Source of the DNA: JANYHH01 sp965249745
GTDB lineage: Bacteria; Deinococcota; Deinococci; Deinococcales; JAAFIG01
Assembly (NCBI GenBank): GCA_965249745.1
Contig: OZ252252.1
Span: 2,852,001 to 2,916,000 of the forward strand
Direction: 5' to 3'
DNA length: 64,000 bases
The notes under the pieces were generated by a model. The model saw only the letters and a program-made list of their open reading frames with translations, was not told the DNA's origin and searched no databases. The translations under genes were made by a program, and so were the position numbers. The number at the start of each line of letters is the position of its first letter. Positions within the stretch are counted from its first letter, which is position 1. Positions 60,722 through 64,000 of the stretch are shown here, piece after piece.

Positions 60722-61147
60722 ATGAGATATGCGCACGTTTTCCCACTCGATTTTCGTCTGCCAAAAGGCTACATTTGCTGCTCTTCGTCGGATGATTGAA
60801 GTAGGGGAGAGAGTCAGGCAATTGATCTCCTGCGGGAGAAGTCTGGGCAGTTTCAGTTTATTGCTGAACATAGCGCAAGGCTGCGAAAACAGGGGAGAGT
60901 ACGCTTGGAAGACCCTGCAACGGACAGCCCGAGCACCTATTCCCGAGCCTTTCATTACTCTTTTTACGAAAGTCGAAGTTACCAACCAATCCAAGCCTTC
61001 CAGTGCGGGAATCTGGTTCTTCACCCTCGAGCGAACGCAGCCTCTCGAGATCATCCGTCCGGCTCGAGGATACCTAAGGTGTGTGCCAGGACTTCGGATC
61101 TTCATCGTTCCAAGTGGAACATACGATCTCGAGCTATCACCTGCTAA
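60722..61147 (+). pseudogene. Interrupted reading frame of unknown function
   Basis: A frame begins at ATG 60722, runs 25 codons (MRYAHVFPLDFRLPKGYICC, then SSSDD) and meets TGA at 60797. The same frame then stays open for 115 codons to TAA 61145, and its next part (AIDLLREKSGQFQFIAEHSARLRKQ) looks protein-like. Codons after about 61000 are less convincing. A CRP-like site lies 12 bp upstream. The simplest reading is a gene inactivated by one stop. A deliberate leader or recoded stop is possible, with little support. Two other frames covering the region are not believable. Confidence 0.4.
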
Positions 61148-61247
61148 CGACTGTCAGAAGTCGGCTTGAGATTTAACTCGTCCGAGATCACCTCGAACCT
61201 CGATACGCCGCTCACATGGGTCAACCCGGGATTTGTCTGGTTAGGCT
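61148..61247. other. Remainder of the gap between mglBA and the recombinase
   Basis: Together with the interrupted frame this gap is about 640 bp. No other gene or structured RNA is seen in it. Confidence 0.4.
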
Positions 61248-62204
61248 TTACCAATCTTCAACGGCTCGCTTCAAACTTTCGTCCGACCACTTGGCATAGA
61301 TCCGCGAAGTCTCTAAGTTGGCGTGCCCCAGGTGACGCGCGACCGTCTCAAGGTCCTTGGTCTGCGAGTACAAGCGCGTGCCGGAGGCGTGCCGGAGCGG
61401 GTGGGTCGCTTGGTAGGGGACACCTGCCTTCAAGCAGAGCTGACGGAGCGCGTACCGTGCGCCGTGCGGCGCAATTCCAATCAGTGGTTTTCCTCTGATG
61501 GCGGGCAGTTCCGTCAACGCTTCGCAGAGCCGCTTGGATAGATTGACAGTTCGCGCCTTGCCACCCTTGCCGTGCTGAACGCGTAAGATCCGCGACTCGA
61601 GGTCAAGGTCTTCGGGTTGAAGCGCACAGGACTCCGCGATGCGCAACCCACCGTGCGCCCCAAGTAAAAGTAAGGCTCGCTCTCGGGGTTCAGCGATTTC
61701 CAGGAGCTTTTGGAGGTGGTTCTCGCGGTACGGCTGTCGCTTTTCCCAGGCGGGCGTCGGGTCCTTGGCGGCGTGAACGTAATCGAACGGGTCGCTCTGG
61801 CTGACGCCCGCCCAGCGCAGCGCCGCCCAAAGTGTCCGGGCTGCCGCCAGCTTGACGCGCACGCTCGAGGCAGAGAGCGGTTTCGGGTCGCGGTTCGGAT
61901 CTTCCAGCGCACGCACGTAGCCCGCGCCCCAGTCGCGCGGCGGCTCGAGGATGGAAATGCCTTCGGCGGCTTCTAGAACCTGGCGCACGCCGACCTGATA
62001 GGTTTCCAATGTCTTGTCACTGATCCGCGCTCCGGCTTTGCCGTAGGTGCAAAGCCAGGCTTCGGTCAGGCTCCAGAGTTCCGTAGCATCGCGGTCACGG
62101 GCGGCTCTGGCGGCTCGGCGTTTGACTTCGCCGGGTTCCAGGGCAGTCCAAGCCCTAGATCGGTCGGTGATCGTGGCAGTGTAAAGCTGGAGTTCAGTGG
62201 ACAT
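61248..62204 (-). CDS. Tyrosine recombinase (Xer-like)
   Basis: The 318-residue recombinase has a helical core-binding N-domain and a catalytic domain with all the expected residues: Arg188 in GAHGGLRIAE, Lys213 or Lys216 in HGKGGKARTV, His258 and Arg261 in HPLRH, His284 in LGHANL and Tyr293 in SRIYAKW. The C-terminal LGHANLETSRIYAKWSDESLKRAV resembles XerC/XerD, and no phage genes surround it. A perfect dif-like site lies about 155 bp upstream, so it may act alone in chromosome dimer resolution, as XerS, XerH and archaeal XerA do. GAGGTGA precedes ATG 62204. Confidence 0.88.
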   Translation of the reverse strand: MSTELQLYTATITDRSRAWTALEPGEVKRRAARAARDRDATELWSLTEAWLCTYGKAGARISDKTLETYQVGVRQVLEAAEGISILEPPRDWGAGYVRALEDPNRDPKPLSASSVRVKLAAARTLWAALRWAGVSQSDPFDYVHAAKDPTPAWEKRQPYRENHLQKLLEIAEPRERALLLLGAHGGLRIAESCALQPEDLDLESRILRVQHGKGGKARTVNLSKRLCEALTELPAIRGKPLIGIAPHGARYALRQLCLKAGVPYQATHPLRHASGTRLYSQTKDLETVARHLGHANLETSRIYAKWSDESLKRAVEDW

Positions 62205-62358
62205 GACCCGTCACCTCGAGAATTTGCGTGCAGGAGAAAGTTTGTAGGAATCAGGCGGTAGAATGGCTTTTAAGGCGTCTCGAGATTGTTCCGAGGGTTA
62301 TTGCACCTGTGATTTTCAGGGCTGTGTCAGTCAGCCACCGATTGCGCCCTAACATCTG

Positions 62359-62386
62359 ACTTACCATAACACAGCTTATGGTAAGT
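62359..62386 (+). other. dif: Probable dif site
   Basis: Two perfect 11-bp inverted arms, ACTTACCATAA (62359-62369) and TTATGGTAAGT (62376-62386), flank a 6-bp centre, CACAGC. The 11-6-11 geometry and the inner CATAA/TTATG are those of bacterial dif sites: the right arm matches 9 of 11 bases of the E. coli XerD arm, and the left arm begins ACTT as in B. subtilis. It is about 155 bp from a Xer-type recombinase gene. Confidence 0.7.
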
Positions 62387-62429
62387 TGGGTCAGGGGAGA
62401 ACTGAGCCAGAAAATTCGCCTCGAGCCTC

Positions 62430-62771
62430 TCAAGCTTTATGCTGCTTGATCTCAATGGCGATCACCCGGAACTCCTCCGTCCCGACATTGTGAAACGAGT
62501 GCGGCTCGAGCCGATCCACAAAGACAGCCGCCCCGTTCGCCGGTCTGGACCCCTGCACCCTCGAGTCCAGCAGGACAGTCCCGTCAGCGTCATAGCGCAC
62601 GAAATCGCTCCAGCTCAGGATGTACAGCACGCCCGCCCAGGCATGGGTGTGAACCGCCGTCCGCTCGCCCGGTGGGATGAGCGTCTCGAGAACGCGGATA
62701 TGGTCGTCCTCCAAAAGCAGGCGGTGATGCTCGCCGGAGACTGCCAATGCATCCAAAGAATCGTCGTTCAC
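62430..62771 (-). CDS. Cupin domain protein
   Basis: The 113-residue protein is a single cupin. The first motif is ERTAVHTHAWAGVLYILSWSD (His pair of the metal site), and the second is VDRLEPHSFHNVGTEEFRVIAIEI with a third His. Such small cupins bind a metal and act as dioxygenases, isomerases or sugar-binding proteins. Its GTG overlaps the stop of the aldehyde dehydrogenase gene (GTGA), so the two are co-translated. The reaction is unknown. Confidence 0.88.
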   Translation of the reverse strand: MNDDSLDALAVSGEHHRLLLEDDHIRVLETLIPPGERTAVHTHAWAGVLYILSWSDFVRYDADGTVLLDSRVQGSRPANGAAVFVDRLEPHSFHNVGTEEFRVIAIEIKQHKA

Positions 62772-64000
62772 GCGTCCGTCCTGATGTACACGGTTTTTTC
62801 TTCGCTGTAGGCGTCACACGCGTTCGGTCCCAACTCACGCCCGTAGCCGCTCTGCTTGAAACCCCCAAACGGCGTTGTGTATCGCACGCTCGAGTTGCTG
62901 TTGACGGAGATCACACCGCTGTCAATCGCCCTGGCGACCCGCAACGCCCGAGCGCCGTCTCGAGTCCAGACGCTCCCGGACAGCCCGTAGATCGTGCCGT
63001 TGGCGATTTCGATGGCTTCCTGTTCAGTGCTGAACGGGATGACGCAAGCGACCGGACCGAAAACCTCTTCCTGCGCCACACGGTCCGTCGGGTTCACCGG
63101 CTCGAGGATCGTGGGTTTGAACCAGTATCCCGCGCCGTCGGGAATTGTACCTTCAAAGGCGACCGATACCCCCTCGAGAAACCCCGCCACCCGATCCCGA
63201 TGCCCGCCTGAGATCAGTGGTCCCATGTCCACATCGGTCAACGGATCACCGACGCGCCAATTCTTCACGGCCACCTCGAGGTGATTCATAAAGCTGTCCA
63301 GAACGCTTCGATGCACCAGTAACCTCGAGCGAGCGCAACAATCCTGTCCGCTGTTATCGAAAACGCTGCCCGGTACGGCCGCCGCCGCCGCCGCCAAATC
63401 CGCATCCTCGAAAACCACCGTGGCGCTCTTCCCGCCCAGCTCCAAGGTGACGCGCTTGACCGTTTGCGCGGCGCTCGCGGCGATCTCGCGCCCGGTAGAA
63501 GTGCTTCCGGTGAAGGCGATCTTGGCCACATCTGGGTGAACCACCAGCGCCCGCCCCGCCTCGAGTCCCGTCCCAGCCACTACGTTCAAGACGCCCTCCG
63601 GCAGTCCCACCTCGCGGGCGATTTTCTCGAGTTCAATCGCGGTCAGCGGCGTCAGTTCAGCCGGTTTCAGCACGCAGGTGTTGCCCGCCGCGAGCGCCGG
63701 TCCAAGTTTCCACGAGGCGATCGCCAGCGGGAAATTCCACGGGGTAATCAATCCGACCACGCCCAAGGGTTCCCGGAAAGTCATTGCCACCCCGCCCGCC
63801 ACGGGAATCGTCGCGCCGAGGTGACGCTCGACCGCCCCGGAGTAATAGCGAAAGACGTTCACCACCATGCTCAGCTCTCCCCTGGCGCTCTGGAGCGGTT
63901 TGCCAGCGTTGCGTGCCTCCAAAAGCGCTAGCCGCTCGAGATGGCGCTCCACGCCGTCCGCCAGGGCGCGCATCAGGCGGGCGCGTTCGGCGGGAGCCAA
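62768..64000 (-). CDS. Aldehyde dehydrogenase, N-terminus beyond the window
   Basis: The visible 410 residues lack the N-terminus, which lies past 64000. They include the NAD(P)-binding segment TPWNFPLAIASWKLGPALAAGNTCVLKPAELTPLTAIEL, FTGSTSTGREI and the catalytic Glu region LELGGKSATVVFEDADL. The nucleophile Cys is in NSGQDCCARSRLLVH and the C-terminal EEVFGPVACVIPF closes the fold. It oxidises an aldehyde to the acid with NAD(P)+; related groups include betaine aldehyde and gamma-aminobutyraldehyde dehydrogenases. A cupin gene overlaps its 3' end by 4 nt. Confidence 0.93.
   Translation of the reverse strand: MAPAERARLMRALADGVERHLERLALLEARNAGKPLQSARGELSMVVNVFRYYSGAVERHLGATIPVAGGVAMTFREPLGVVGLITPWNFPLAIASWKLGPALAAGNTCVLKPAELTPLTAIELEKIAREVGLPEGVLNVVAGTGLEAGRALVVHPDVAKIAFTGSTSTGREIAASAAQTVKRVTLELGGKSATVVFEDADLAAAAAAVPGSVFDNSGQDCCARSRLLVHRSVLDSFMNHLEVAVKNWRVGDPLTDVDMGPLISGGHRDRVAGFLEGVSVAFEGTIPDGAGYWFKPTILEPVNPTDRVAQEEVFGPVACVIPFSTEQEAIEIANGTIYGLSGSVWTRDGARALRVARAIDSGVISVNSNSSVRYTTPFGGFKQSGYGRELGPNACDAYSEEKTVYIRTDA

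Noticed and set aside
60710..61105. Minus-strand frame of 131 codons
   Set aside because: Composition is poor, with no motif, and it is antisense to the more protein-like interrupted frame.
61248..62204. Prophage or integrative element carrying the recombinase
   Set aside because: No phage, transfer or cargo genes surround it, and flanking genes have ordinary composition; a Xer role fits better.

Overview
The window reads as a chromosomal segment of a Deinococcota bacterium, most likely of the Deinococcales. The evidence is an MglB/MglA pair, a type II pantothenate kinase, a PIG-L deacetylase of the kind used for bacillithiol, moderately high GC, and many genes whose only visible start signal is a TANNNT hexamer 6-7 nt before ATG or GTG. 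That arrangement, leaderless transcription, is well known in Deinococcus. The palindrome CTCGAG occurs about five times per kb, in genes and between them. I cannot name the species.

Layout. 0-9 kb: end of a fasciclin protein, an orphan molybdate-type permease, tRNA-Arg, an AT-rich foreign-looking gene, a Tat-exported phosphoesterase, a MerR/vWA pair, a small molybdopterin enzyme, and thrS behind an unannotated threonine-rich leader peptide. 9-21 kb: a relic Uma2 gene, pyridoxal kinase/GNAT, an HDAC-like deacetylase with a small membrane protein, a giant CheB-CheR-PAS-kinase-receiver protein, a PIN toxin/HTH antitoxin pair, a tRNA-Cys/tRNA-Val operon, a hydrolase without its nucleophile, a mono-cluster ferredoxin and pantothenate kinase, then tRNA-Asn. 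21-32 kb: two more sensor kinases, hydrolases and small membrane proteins, plus a hairpin-rich intergenic block. 32-42 kb: ftsY, acyl-ACP desaturase, an AI-2E-type permease, a lipoprotein subtilase, miaB and a nitroreductase. 42-51 kb: a PadR-controlled ABC exporter operon, amidohydrolase, DUF3293, beta-hexosaminidase, amidase and a divergent SDR/TetR pair. 52-64 kb: the rsmI-pfkA-VOC operon, a PIG-L deacetylase, Gfo/Idh/MocA oxidoreductase, phosphodiester glycosidase divergent from mglBA, a tyrosine recombinase beside a perfect dif-like site, and a cupin/aldehyde dehydrogenase pair cut by the window end.

Most genes are housekeeping or signalling functions in short overlapping operons. There is no prophage, complete insertion sequence or CRISPR array. 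The most interesting items are the thrS leader peptide overlapping a small hairpin (probable attenuation), the 28-bp dif-like site about 155 bp upstream of a lone Xer-type recombinase (possible chromosome terminus), the CTCGAG enrichment, the leaderless promoters, two enzymes that have lost catalytic residues, and several short repeat families in the gaps.
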